64,000 bases of DNA from Pogostemon cablin (taxonomy: Eukaryota > Streptophyta > Magnoliopsida > Lamiales > Lamiaceae), in NCBI GenBank assembly GCA_023678885.1, contig CM042966.1, positions 24,628,028-24,692,027 of the forward strand, read 5' to 3'. The notes under the pieces are model-generated. The model was not told the DNA's origin. It saw nothing but the letters and a program-made list of their open reading frames with translations, and did not search any database. Each line of letters starts with the position of its first letter. Position 1 is the first letter of the stretch. Of the stretch, positions 1 through 10,788 are shown in pieces. Both the position numbers and the translations under genes were made by a program.

Positions 1-900
1 ACAAGATAAATTGAAATTTTGACAAACACACGTGAAATTCCTCTTTAATTTGTCCCAAAAAGTGTACAAGAAGTATTAATCATTATACTAAAACAATAAA
101 TTTATATATACACATACATACATACTTATTACAAATAGATACAATATATTATTTTGGGATACCTAATATATCCCCATATAAAATAAAAATATAATCTTAA
201 ATCATATACGTACCCCAATCCGTTACATGGTAATAACCCCTCAACCGCCCTTCCTGCCTACTACTATCATCTTTTCTTCGCTGATAACCATCATCATCTT
301 CATACTAAACCATGCCTTCTGTCAAAAAAAAAGCTACCTAATGTATTTTACTCTCCCTAACGTATTTTACTCTCCTTTTTTCTAGGGTGTATGTATATAC
401 ACACATACACACACGATTGTTTGTATGCATGTGTGTTTAGACTAATTAATGTCTCCATTATTAATTAATTGGAGTGGACACTTGGACTGTAGTAATGGTG
501 ATCTTATTTTTCTGCCTGATTCTCTTGTTCTAAATACAAATATCATGAACACCATGTATATAAATTAAAATAAATCTCTGAATACTACGTATATAGATCA
601 AAGTCTTCTTGAACAATATGAATGAGAAAAATTAATTATTAGGCTCTGAATACAAATATCCTCTTGAACACACATATATAAATTTCTAAACACAAGTCAA
701 AATCTTTTTGAATTGTGTGAAATCTGAACACAAGTAAAAAAAATTAACGGTGTGAGTGAGAGAAAATTGATTAATAAATTCTGAACACAAAAATCTGAGA
801 AATTTGCTTATTAAACTCTAAATACAAATATCTGAAACACCACGTATGAATTTCTAAACACAACGAAGGATAAGTCATATTTGAACTCCACGTATATCTG
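1..900. other. AT-rich intergenic stretch with degenerate short repeats
   Basis: No gene is visible. From about 530 to 900 short phrases related to tctgaacacaa and aatacaaatatc recur at irregular spacing, which looks like an old, diverged tandem repeat that leads into the clean duplication at 901. Frames are closed by many stops on both strands. Confidence 0.5.
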
Positions 901-1058
901 AACCACGTATGAATTCTGAACACCACTAAAAGATAAGGCAGTATTCAATTAATTGATTGCAGAAAACTTCCACTGATATAACCACGTATGAATTCTGAAC
1001 ACCACTAAAAGATAAGGCAGTATTCAATTAACTGATTGCAGAAAACTTCCACTGATAT
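901..1058. repeat. 79-bp tandem duplication (two copies)
   Basis: The segment starting aaccacgtatgaattctgaa at 901 is repeated from 980 with a period of 79 bases. The copies differ by about one base (aattgattgc against aactgattgc), so the duplication is recent. It lies about 0.7 kb beyond the 3' end of the bHLH gene. Confidence 0.9.
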
Positions 1059-1760
1059 TAAGGGAGTGGGAGAGAATCGTGAGATGATTTTTTTCTAATA
1101 ATATTTTACTCATTACTAATTTATTGATTAATAATATTTTTACTCTATTGTATATATTAGTAATTATAATGTATAAATTGTACCTAATAATGTTGGACCA
1201 TTTTTTTTAATATAAGTAAAATATGAGCGCCAATATTAAAATATAAATTTCTAGTAAAGGAATCAAAACATAGGTCCTGATTATTTCAACATAGCACGTG
1301 TGTGAATTTTTATATATATAAATATTATACATTAAATAATGCATGTATAACAGCATAAAAAGGTAAGTTCTCCTGAGTACATCATCAAATTAAAGGTAAA
1401 AAAAGCAAGGAAGTGGACAAGAAAAGAAGCCCATAACTGTAAATTAACTGTAATAACAGACTTACAGTAGATAAAAATAAATAAATAAAAGCCCTAATGA
1501 TCAAGAATGAAGAAACTTACAAACACACAATCAATCCAACAAGTAGTGTTGTGATTTTTCTACACCATCATCAGTTCATCACCACCTATTCTTGACTAGA
1601 AACTGTCCCTAATTCTTCTATCCACCACAATCTCAACTTATGGGTGCAGAATTGTAATTTAATAGTACAAAAAAAAAAAAAGATAATTCCCATATTTAAT
1701 TGGTCGGTTGAAATCAATTGGAATTTTTGAGCTACCCTTTATGGCTATACCCACTTCGAT
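1059..1760. other. AT-rich spacer downstream of the bHLH gene
   Basis: I see no open frame of useful length. It includes a G-box-like CACGTG near 1276 and an A-run near 1669-1681. The part next to 1766 is probably the 3' untranslated region of the minus-strand bHLH gene. Confidence 0.4.
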
Positions 1761-1765
1761 CTCCA

Positions 1766-4057
1766 TCAGAATTGATACCACTGTCCTTTTTGTTTGACCA
1801 AAAATTCCTTACAATTAATCTGCAATAAAAATAAAAAAATTGTCAGTTTATGAGAATTGTTAATAAAGTTTAATAACTGTAATTAGACATTATCAATGAT
1901 TAGTAAAAAATAAGATGATTAGATTTATTAATGAAAGAGAATAATTAATTAGTGATGGAGAGGAGAGGAGGGCTAACCAGATGGCAGTGGGGCAACATAA
2001 GTAATTAATAATATGTTGATTTTGTTACATTAATGGGAAAGAAAACAATGTGGCGGTGGTGATTCCTGATTGATTAATAACTTTGTGTGTTTGGGCATCC
2101 ACTCCCTCTCCCCACAACACCTCTTTATCTCCCTGAAAATGATGTGTAATTTTGTCCATGTCAGACACATAACCATATTAAATTAGATAGGCCAAACCAC
2201 ATTATCTAAAGTGTATTATATTATATGCCACTAGTTATGTCAAATTAGATAGGAAAAATCACATTACCAAAGTGTGTAATCTGATATGTATACCATTATT
2301 TAGAAGAAAATTCAATTATTTTTTATATCCGAGGTTGTGACGCAACATATGTTATACTATTTCTAGGAAGTTTTGTAAAAAGATTAAAAAATGATAATAT
2401 TTTTTTAGAAAAGCGATAATTGATAATTGACTGATGAAAAGTTATACTCAGAGAAGCCTTACTCATTTAAATATGTATATTGTAAATAAATATATATGTT
2501 TATTTATATGTAAGAAAAATGAAAAAAAAATACCTGAGGGAGAGCATATGCAATGTGGGATTGCAAGAGAATAGAAGAATTGTCCAAGACTGGATGTGTA
2601 TTGGTTGTTGTGGGGCTGCATTCTGGAAATGGTGATGGCAAGCTACTTAAACTCTGCATGCATTTATTTATGAAATTAATTAATAAATTAATCAACACCA
2701 ATACATGGAAAAAAATCGTACTCCCTCCATTCGCCCGAAAGGTGGATATTTTGCCATTTTGGGCGTACGCATCAAAGTTCCACATTTCCTTTTTTAAACA
2801 CATGAGACCCACACACATCACTAATACAATAAATTTATGGGACTCATACACCCCACTAATACAACTACCAACTACACATTAAATAATAATACTTCTTAAT
2901 CCACGTAAAAAAGCAAATGTCCACCTTTGAGGCGGACGGAGGGAGTAATTTAATTTATATATATTCCTACCTGATCAGGCCTTACCATGAGTGATTCCAA
3001 GTCCATCCCAAAGTCATAAAGCATGGGATTTACAGATGCAAGTTTCATTGAAAGGAACTGTAAGATCACAAATATTAATTAATCATAAATATATATGGAT
3101 TAATAAATTTCTACATGAAATAATAGAATGAGAGAGTGAATAGAGACCTCAACTTGATGTTGGAGTGATTGGACATAGTTGATAATTTCATCCAACATGG
3201 GGGCCTTTCCAGTAACCTGTTAATACTCAAATCCACATGAACTTGTCAGGAAACTATTGCAAGAAAAATAAGAATTAATAAACAAATAAAATAGAGACAA
3301 CAAATTAAATTGGACCTTGTCACAACCAGGGACAAGAGCTTGTAGCAGCTTCATTCTCTCACTTATCCTCTCTCTCCTCACCTATTGTCACTCCAACATA
3401 TATAATTACACAAGATTAATTAGTATTGAGCATATAAAAAATTAAATAAATTAAAAGATTAAATAGGTGGTTATACCCTCTCAGCAAGGCTGTGGCTATC
3501 TGTTGCTTGTCCCCTCCTAGCCCTAACATGAATATATCCTGTTGGAGCTTCTTTCTTTTCTTCACAATCTTTCACTTTCTTGTGTTTTTTTCCTCTCATA
3601 TCCTGTAATAATTTTGATTCAACAACAAAAGACTGTAAGAATGAATCATTCCAACACTAATAACATCACTTAACTAAATGTTTGGAAAAAGAAATAAATT
3701 AAAGACCTTGGATTGAGCAGAGTTGGGAGAAGAGGAGTGTTTGGCTTTCCTTTTGTTTCTGTCCATGGAAATGGGGTTTGGAGGTAGCTCATGTAATAGG
3801 TGATCACTCTTCTTATAAAGGTGGTTGATATGATGATCTGTAACAACAGAAGAGGAATCCATGCTGTTTTTGTTGGTTGCACTAAAAACAGAATGCTCAT
3901 TATGAGAAACATTCATGATCATGTGTTGGTAGAACAAGGCATTGTTTGGCTGATCAAAATTAATGGTGGAGTTGATTATTGATGATGATGATGAGTCAAG
4001 AAAAGGGTGCTGCTGCTGATATGATGATGATGAAGAAGATGATGGAAAAGCTGCCAT
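1766..4057 (-). CDS. bHLH transcription factor (BEE/bHLH137-like, subgroup XII)
   Basis: Predicted nuclear DNA-binding regulator of 290 residues. Coding exons, in transcription order, are 4057-3707, 3602-3477, 3381-3316, 3216-3148, 3057-2971, 2653-2534 and probably 1819-1766; all joins are phase 0 with GT-AG borders. The N-terminus is Ser/Gln/Asn-rich and disordered. The motif GYIHVRARRGQATDSHSLAE precedes the basic region, where His154, Glu158 and Arg162 form the H-E-R set that contacts E-box/G-box DNA. Helix-loop-helix follows (to about residue 204), then KLASVNP. The motif set is that of the plant bHLH subgroup containing BEE1-3, CIB1 and bHLH137, so brassinosteroid- or light-linked growth control is possible but is only inferred. 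A Pro stands in GKAPMLDEI where Gly/Ala/Leu is usual. A Stowaway MITE lies in intron 5. The last exon is the weak part: a different acceptor or an extra small exon would change the C-terminus. Confidence 0.88.
2721..2945. mobile_element. Stowaway MITE in bHLH intron 5
   Basis: About 225 bp bounded by ctccctcc... and ...ggacggagggag, with TA on both sides (2719-2720 and 2946-2947). These are the terminal inverted repeats and TA target duplication of Stowaway (Tc1/mariner) MITEs. It sits inside the intron between exons 5 and 6. Confidence 0.9.
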
Positions 4058-4171
4058 TATTATTTTTTCGCAGCTACTAAATTAATTGTGTGGGAATTTG
4101 GGTTGGGAAAGTGATGTAAGAGAGATCCTGGCTAATTGAAGTTGGTTTTCTTGCAATCAAACACAAGAGAG

Positions 4172-4196
4172 GAGAGAGAGAGAGAGAGAGAGAGAC
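4172..4196. repeat. GA/CT microsatellite in bHLH leader
   Basis: A run of GA dinucleotides lies between the TATA box and the ATG. On the transcribed strand it is a CT-rich 5' leader, as is common in plant genes. Confidence 0.85.
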
Positions 4197-4231
4197 GATG
4201 GTGGGTCTGAAGGCAATCTCAAGAGGTGAGG

Positions 4232-4240
4232 TTTATATAA
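4232..4240 (-). promoter_or_regulatory. TATA box of the bHLH gene
   Basis: TTATATAAAC on the minus strand lies about 175 bp upstream of the bHLH ATG at 4057, followed by a CT-rich leader. Position and sequence fit a core promoter; the start site itself is not shown. Confidence 0.6.
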
Positions 4241-4259
4241 GCATGAAGAGAGGGATGGG

Positions 4260-4748
4260 ACAAAGACTCTGATTCAATCCTCTTTCCCAAGCACTTACTT
4301 TACATTTGACTGGTCTCAACCCCTCCCTATGTATTTAATGTGTGATAATATTCTTCATATTTTCACTACTACTGGATATCAATTAAATTTCCCTAGAAAA
4401 TTCTCAATTTTCTTGATTTTGTTGTATAATAACGTGAGGATAGAGAGCAATTGTTGTATAACATGACTAGGGTAATCGGTTTCACCATGTAGCAGCTGGA
4501 GTTGTATCAAGTAGGCCAAGTTAGCCCCTAAAAAAAACTAAGATATTTTTTTTGGGTTTAAGTTAATTTAATAAATCAGTGAATCAATTTATTCTATGAA
4601 AGATTAAACTGGAATCAAATATAAGTACTATTTTTTTTTTATTAAATGTCAAATGCTTTTTAAAAATTTCGAACATAATCTTTTAAGCAAATAAGCATGC
4701 AAGTCTATTAAAAGTTTATTTAATTTATTCTTTTCAATTCAAGTACAT
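4260..4748. other. bHLH upstream region
   Basis: No coding frame is seen. This is the likely proximal promoter of the minus-strand bHLH gene, ending at a Stowaway MITE about 0.7 kb from the ATG. Confidence 0.4.
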
Positions 4749-4749
4749 A

Positions 4750-4999
4750 CTCCCCCGTCCCTTATGATTACATTTATTTTTTGCACGTGGATTAATGAGT
4801 ATAGTGTTTTAATGTGTATTGAGGTGAGAGAAATAATATTTTAATGTAAAGTGGGAAAGTGTATTAGTGTGATGGGTGGGCCCATGAAGAGATAAATAAT
4901 TAATTTGTGTGGGTCTCATATGCTAAAAAGGGAAATGTAATCATTAGGATGTGACGCCCAAAAAGAAAATATGTAATCATTAGGATGGGACGGAGGGAG
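4750..4999. mobile_element. Stowaway MITE upstream of bHLH
   Basis: About 250 bp from ctcccccgtccc to gggacggagggag, flanked by TA. The interior has the usual wording of this MITE family (white-space AT core, gtgggtctcat, a G-box-like gcacgtgg). It lies in the distal promoter region of the bHLH gene. Confidence 0.88.
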
Positions 5000-5026
5000 T
5001 ACTCATTTATATTTTAATATAGGCAT

Positions 5027-5996
5027 AGACTAAATACACACCCTCTTTTATTGAATACACACCCCATTAATATATAATTAAAATATATATTTTTAAAAAG
5101 TCTAAATTGTGCTTAATTCATTAAATACATACCCCTATATTAAATATACACACCCCATTAATATGTAATTAATATATTTTTAAAAAATTTAAATTATCAT
5201 TATTCCATTAAATACACGCCCTCTAATCTATATACTTCGTATTTAATACTATTCTAACAAGCCCTAAAATTGATTAACTAGTTCAATTAGATGCATAATC
5301 TTTATTTTTAATCATCCATTCATACTCTCATATCGCATGACATAAATTGCTTTTTTTTCTTTTTTTTTCATATATTCATGAAGGTTAAATCCACCTAATT
5401 CCACCATCTTCATGTCCACTCCCACACAATATCTTGTAATTTAAATTATCAACTAGTGGATATAGGTGGGATAAAGAAAATGACTCTAACTTGGAAGATA
5501 TACAACCACCGTGATATTGCTTCTAGACTCGAGTATTGTGCTTGGGCTGTGGACCTGTGGTTAGCAGTGAGTTTGCACTCGAACACATTTTGAAACAATA
5601 CTTATCGATCACCTATCCATTCCAACGGACCTGATGAATTTGAAGGGGATTCTGGACAAGAAGAGCAACTGGAAAAACTCAAGAAAAATCTTGCTGGACT
5701 ACCGTAGAAGATTCATATACCTTGGGTCACTTAAGAGTGTGGATGACACGACTTGGATGACTGAGCTTTGAGTGGAGAAAGTTCTTGGTGAAGAAGAAGG
5801 TGCATCGATAATTTATTACAGTGTATAATATCTAGTTGTTTGATCATAAGATATTAGGTGTTTATGATTTTAAAAGTAAAAAGGGTAAATTTGAGTTTTT
5901 AGGGGGTGTGTATTTAATAAAATTAAAAATTAAAAGAGGGTGTGTATTCAATAAGTGTGTGTATTTAATAAAAAGAGGTGTGTATTTAATAACACT
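5027..5996. mobile_element. Inverted-repeat element with exon-like cargo
   Basis: The left arm carries aaatacacaccc units (5030-5230). The right arm (about 5890-5996) carries the reverse complement, gtgtgtatttaataa, several times. Between the arms is a less AT-rich segment that looks exonic (5480-5771). The arms suggest a terminal-inverted-repeat DNA transposon; the superfamily is not assigned and I could not define a target duplication. Confidence 0.5.
5480..5771 (+). pseudogene. Unidentified exon-like fragment inside the inverted-repeat element
   Basis: Two stretches read like protein rather than spacer. From ATG 5480 a frame includes RLEYCAWAVDLWLAVSLH and stops. Further on, another stretch reads MNLKGILDKKSNWKNSRK and then LLDYRRRFIYLGSLKSVDD before a TGA at 5769-5771. 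Composition and the lack of internal stops over about 45 codons set it apart from the flanks. I do not recognise the family. Probably a captured gene piece, not a functional gene. Confidence 0.35.
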
Positions 5997-6028
5997 CTTT
6001 AATATATTATAACATACTCCATGTATAT

Positions 6029-6537
6029 ATTCCCTCCATCCACCATTAAGGTTTACGTTTCGGGTTGATTTTTTCCAAGTTAAGGTTTACTCCTTTTTTT
6101 TGTTAAATGGGACTCACATAAAATAATTATTTATTCCACATAGAGTTTACACGCAAGACTAATATTAACTACCTGCTACACATTAAATATTACATTTTTC
6201 AATCCACTGTTTATTAAAGTAATATACTACCTCCGTCCAATTTTAATCTTTACATATTTTCAATTTGGGTGTCTCATTTCAATCTTTACATTTTCATTTT
6301 AGTAAATGAGACTCACACAAATTAATTATTTCTCTCTCCATAGGTCCACATATCACATTAATACACTTACCCACTTTACATTATAATATTATTTCTCTCA
6401 CCTCACTACACATTAAAATACTACATTCATTAATCTACGTGCAAAAAACAAACGTAAAGTTTGAAACGTGACGGAGGGAGTACCTCTTACTCTCCGTGCA
6501 AAAATCAAACATCAAAGTTAACGTGGAACGAATGGAG
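6029..6537. mobile_element. Stowaway MITE, split by a second Stowaway
   Basis: The left end tccctccatcca (6030) pairs with the right end gaacgaatggag (about 6537). Its body is interrupted by a complete second copy at 6227-6480. The shared internal phrases (aatccac, gtgcaaaaatcaaac) resume after the insert. Confidence 0.65.
6227..6480. mobile_element. Nested Stowaway MITE
   Basis: About 254 bp from ctacctccgtcc to gtgacggagggag, with TA before and after. It is inserted within an older MITE of the same family. Confidence 0.85.
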
Positions 6538-6540
6538 TAT

Positions 6541-6557
6541 ATATATATATATATATC
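6541..6557. repeat. Short TA microsatellite
   Basis: A short (AT)n run directly follows the right end of the outer Stowaway copy. Confidence 0.7.
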
Positions 6558-6569
6558 GCGTAAGTGTTG

Positions 6570-7215
6570 CTTAGGGCCGTCAAAGCTGGTTGGCGGGGTC
6601 GCTGGCCCATAACCAGCCTCACAGCCTCAACCCACATTTTGGCGGGTTTAGACGGGCTACGGATTAAATATGTTAGGCCCAACTCATTTCATGACGGGTA
6701 GTAGATCATGGCGGGCCAACCCGCATTAATTATTCAATTTTTTTATTATATTTGTGATTTATTTTATTATTAATAGTATCATTATAATAGAGATTAAGTC
6801 TTAAATTGTGGTGAATGGATAAAGAGTAAAAATTATATTGTTCTTCAGTGATACTAGGTGAAAGAAAGAGAGAAGAATGCGTCGCTATCACCATATGAGA
6901 GATATAGATATATGATTTATTTGTCTAACTGTTTTTAATATTAATTCTTAAAGCTGGAATTTATTTGAGATTAAATTAAGATAGTCCATTGCCTTTTGTC
7001 ATTTTATTTTTTTATATTTTGTATAAATTATAAATTTTAAAAAATAAATATATAAAATTAAATTTCCGATCTAGCTTGTTCCCAACCTGTCAAAGCCTGC
7101 AACCCATTTGGGATAGCCCATGTAAGTCCACCTTTATACAGGCTCTTAAATTTTAAGCCCAATTCACCATTTTTCAATAATGAAACGGGCTAAGCCTAAC
7201 AGGCCTAACCCATGA
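6570..7215. mobile_element. Possible hAT-like non-autonomous element
   Basis: It begins ttagggccgtcaaagc and contains ggcgggttt, gggccaacccgc and, at the right, acgggctaagcctaacaggc. This GGCCC/CGGGC wording is typical of a widespread group of plant hAT-type MITEs. I could not match the right terminus or a target duplication, so the call is tentative. Confidence 0.35.
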
Positions 7216-7229
7216 AGAATTGGAGGGGA

Positions 7230-8019
7230 GGGAGTATGAAGAAGAGTATCACTCAAATATCTTGAAGAATAACTCTTAGCAATCTAAAGAGTGTTACTTT
7301 TCATGAGAAGAAAAGAAAAAACTTATTGCCCTTCTTCCAAAAGGAATATTACTAAAATACTATGAAGAAACAATTGATATTTTAAACATTAATACTATTA
7401 AAAAAAATAAACAACACCTAATATTAATTTAAAGACCAATATTTTTTTAAAAAATAACAATGTATAAAATATACTCTATCCATCCTACATTATCTTGAAT
7501 CATTCCTATACTATAAATTACTATAAAAGAATTGTACATGATAATGCGGGATAGAATGGGTATATACTAATATACTATATTTAAACCAAATTAAGTGCAT
7601 ACGGGATATCTGTTGTTTAATTAGTTTAGTCAAAGATTATTAATTACGATATTATTAATCATTTTAAAATCGTAAATATGTCAAATATTTGCGTGAGCCC
7701 ATCTTACAAAATAAGTTAGATGAGATAGATAACAAGTGATAAAATTTCAATAAAAAATAACATCTAAAATTATTAAAAAGTGACATTCATTATATGAATA
7801 TTTCATAAACAATTTAAAGTAAGTAAACAGTGATTGATCAAATCTCACCGTTATAGTGTGAGAACAGTCTCTCAAAATGAGGGCTCCTTGTGTGCAATGA
7901 CTAGTGGTCTAGTCTTTATTAATCAGTTTATTAATTATAATTTACCACTTTACCACTCTATCATGCTGGAATGTAGGGGCGCTTGAAGTGGGCAATTTCA
8001 CCCTTACCAAACACATTTA
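7230..8019. other. AT-rich intergenic stretch
   Basis: No gene, RNA or clear repeat boundary is visible. Frames are short on both strands. Confidence 0.5.
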
Positions 8020-8195
8020 CTCCTTCCGGCCTTGACAAAAATATCCATTTATTTTTCATACATTAATTAAAGAGTATTATTATTATTATGTGTAGTGTAG
8101 TTATATTAGAGGAAATTGGTAGACTATAGGATGGGTCCTTTAGGGGGGGAAGAAAGTGCATTATTTTGATTTGACATTTAAAATGGCAGAGGGAG
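8020..8195. mobile_element. Degenerate Stowaway-like MITE
   Basis: The ends ctccttccggcc and ggcagagggag form imperfect inverted repeats related to the Stowaway termini, and the inside carries the usual ttaatta / gtgtagtgtagtt phrases. It is more diverged than the other copies. Confidence 0.5.
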
Positions 8196-8310
8196 CATCA
8201 TAACTAAGCCTTCTTAAATATAATCAAACTTTAAGTTAATTTTCATTTACTTGACATGTACCTTAAATTTTTAATCAACCTAATATTTCAGGGTCATACT
8301 AGGGTAAAAT

Positions 8311-8438
8311 TTTGTGAGATAATATTATATGAAATTAATCTATTTATTATTAAAGCATAGTTACTTAGAATATCTTTGTGAGATAATAATATATGAAATT
8401 AATCTATTTATTATCAGAGTATAGTTACTAGAGAATAT
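8311..8438. repeat. 64-bp tandem duplication
   Basis: tttgtgagataat...agttact is present twice (from 8311 and from 8375) with several mismatches. Related tgtgagat...agtatagttatt phrases occur near 15,000 and 15,490 and at 59,220, so this is part of a dispersed repeat family. Confidence 0.8.
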
Positions 8439-9250
8439 TTGTAGTGAGTTTTAGTATAATACCTTAAAACTATACTTATATTTGAAAAAAATTAATTATC
8501 TATAAACATATATTTTATCTGTATAATAATTATATTTTAATAATATATGTAGTCTAATTTAACTTTACTCACTCACCTTATTGGATTATTTATTTTCCAT
8601 GATAGACCAATTTACTTTTAAAATTAGAATAAAGTGTGGAGTGATTAATGAAATTTGGAATTAAGTGGTGGAGTCGCACGTGATCCCCATATTATATATG
8701 ATGGATCATCCTTTCTCTCACATATTGATATGTGTGAGAGGACAGGTCTATGAGATTTTCTGTGATTCGTTAATCCGAAAAAAAACCGAGTTGAGTTAAT
8801 AGTGAACAGTTATAGAGTCAGTTTGTTTTTTAACCTTTAATTATGCGACTGGAAAAAAAAAACATTGCATACGATTTAGGGCATTCTAATTTAGTGCCAA
8901 CCACGTGATTATTTACTTTCTTCATTTCTTGAATCATTCATTTTTACTGTGTCAGGGCTTGATCCATACTCTTATCCTTCCTCCCTCTCCTGTTAAGGTC
9001 TCACGTGTTAAAATTTATATTTACGATTTGTGCATAAATTAAAAGATACTCCCTCATTTTCATAATATTTTTCATATTTTCCTAATTTGTTTATCTACTA
9101 AAACATTTCACACCCAAAAAAAATGAAACATCACTTTATCTAACAAGATCAAAAGTTAATTTAATTTCAAATTTGTCACTCTTTTTTCACACACATATCA
9201 TTACTTTATACTTTTTTATTACCTAAAAATACTACAATACCCTTCAAAGT

Positions 9251-9596
9251 CAGTGGCGGATCTAGAAAATAAAGTTTGGGGTACAATAAATAATTATTAA
9301 ATATATTATTAAATAATTAAATAAATACAATAAAAAAACTTAATTTTATAGATATAATAATTATGGAGATTGTATTTTTTTTAAATGATAAATGGCATTA
9401 TCATTAAAATTTTGTAGAAATTGTAGAGAGTATAATACAAATTAGCGGAATCATTCTTTAAATTGGGGGGGGGGGGGGGGGGGGGGTGCAAGTTTTAAAT
9501 TTTTTTATTTTTTAATATGAAACATATATGTATATAGACTATTTTTCATTTTGGGGGTTCAGTTGTACCTCATGTACCATGTTGCATACGTCACTG
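9251..9596. mobile_element. hAT-type MITE with 8-bp target duplication
   Basis: The element starts cagtggcggatct and ends gcatacgtcactg, an imperfect inverted repeat. The 8 bases ttcaaagt lie on both sides (9243-9250 and 9597-9604). An 8-bp duplication and a CAGTGRCGG-type end define hAT elements. It contains a run of 22 G residues at 9465-9486. Confidence 0.92.
9465..9486 (+). repeat. Poly-G tract (22 G)
   Basis: A homopolymer of 22 guanines lies in an otherwise AT-rich hAT MITE. It could fold as a G-quadruplex. The exact length may be unreliable in sequencing. Confidence 0.9.
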
Positions 9597-9687
9597 TTCA
9601 AAGTTAATAAAGTTTATCAAAAAGTGCAACATTTCTTAAACAATGTGGAACAGTAAACGTGAAAATTATTATGGGACGAAGGGAGTA

Positions 9688-9860
9688 TAATATTTTAATA
9701 GATAGTGAGTTGAAAAATATAATATTTAATGTGTAGTGTATAGTTGTATCAGTGTTGGTTTTGCACATAAATTAAGAGATATAATATTTTAATAGATAGT
9801 GAGCTGAGAAATATAATTAATATTTAATGTGTAGTAGATAGTTGTATCAGTGTTGTATAG
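9688..9860. repeat. Imperfect tandem duplication of about 92 bp
   Basis: The block ataatattttaatagatagtg...gttgtatcagtgttg occurs twice, from about 9688 and about 9780. The wording (gcacataaattaagagata, gtagtgtatagttgtat) is that of Stowaway interiors, so it is probably a decayed MITE remnant ending near gggagta at about 10,015. Confidence 0.65.
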
Positions 9861-10069
9861 GTCCTATGTGGAACAATTAATTATTTTGTATGGATCTTAC
9901 TTAATGAAAATATAAATATAAACTTTAATTTTGGGATAAACTGCATAAATTTAATGTGAAACAGATAAGAGTAATTTGTAAATAGAGCGTGCATAAATTT
10001 ATTAGACAAGGGAGTATATTTAAAAGATAAAACACTCTCTTCCTATAAATAAAAATAGCAAAGACTGCC

Positions 10070-10310
10070 CCCAGGACATAGCTCAAGTGATATAGGAGAG
10101 GGTGAAATGATCTTTCAGCTGAGTTTGGTTGCTGTAGGGTGGGGATTCAAATCCTGTCTTTGGCATAGATTTGGTCCCTTGCAAGCACAAGTTTAACAGT
10201 GAGATCTCCCTATAAGCCACTTAAGGTACATCCTGCGATTTACCTCCTCACCAATCTCCAAAATATGAGCGGTTAGGACCCCTAATGGTGGGATACACAA
10301 AATGGCAAAG
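10070..10310 (+). mobile_element. tRNA-derived SINE
   Basis: The sequence has a box A-like catagctcaagtgatatagg near 10,077 and a box B-like ggattcaaatcctg near 10,144, spaced as in a tRNA-type RNA polymerase III promoter. A non-tRNA body of about 150 bp follows. This is the layout of plant SINEs. I did not find a clear poly-A tail or target duplication. Confidence 0.6.
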
Positions 10311-10412
10311 ACTTGAATAGGACTAACTTTTTTCGAATGGTGGAACCGGATGTTGACGTCATATATTCAAATATGGATTAAACCCATTTGTCTGTGTAAT
10401 TTCGGCTAACCT

Positions 10413-10515
10413 GTCTCTCTCTCCTCTCGCTTTCTCTTTCCCCCTTCCCTCGTCTCTCTCTACTTCTCAGGGCAAACTCCTCTCTCTCCCCCGTCTCTCT
10501 CTCTTACTTTCTCAT
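10413..10515 (+). other. Pyrimidine-rich tract (possible ancestral 5' leader)
   Basis: About 100 bases are almost wholly C and T (ctctctctc, cccccttccctcg), followed by an ATG at about 10,520 and a short frame. It resembles the CT-rich leader of a plant gene and lies just upstream of the BAG-domain remnant. Confidence 0.4.
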
Positions 10516-10788
10516 AAAAATGGCAAGAATAAAAATTGCTTCCTTGCAGCGGCGGCAGAGGATGTGAGTTCTTATTATAGCAGTATATGAATTAAACTGT
10601 TCATTCCCAATTAGTTGAGCTATATATAGGTTGCTATTCAGGAATTTATTGTTGCAGCAAATCAAATTTCTTAGTTTCTACTGACCTTAGTGATACAGGA
10701 AAATTGCTATTTAATTCTTTAACTCTTAATGTGCTTTGATTCCTCACATGAACTGGATCTCATTTCGTGCAGATATCATGCCCAATTA

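Larger units (their letters stand above)
9047..9687. mobile_element. Stowaway MITE interrupted by a hAT MITE
   Basis: The left end tactccctcattttcataat pairs as an inverted repeat with the right end attattatgggacgaagggagta. The interior is split at 9250 by a 346-bp hAT element. Removing the insert would give a MITE of about 290 bp, close to its relatives here. Confidence 0.8.

Noticed and set aside
2553..2882. Plus-strand 109-codon frame across the bHLH exon 6 and MITE
   Set aside because: It is antisense to a supported exon and runs into MITE sequence; no motif is recognised.
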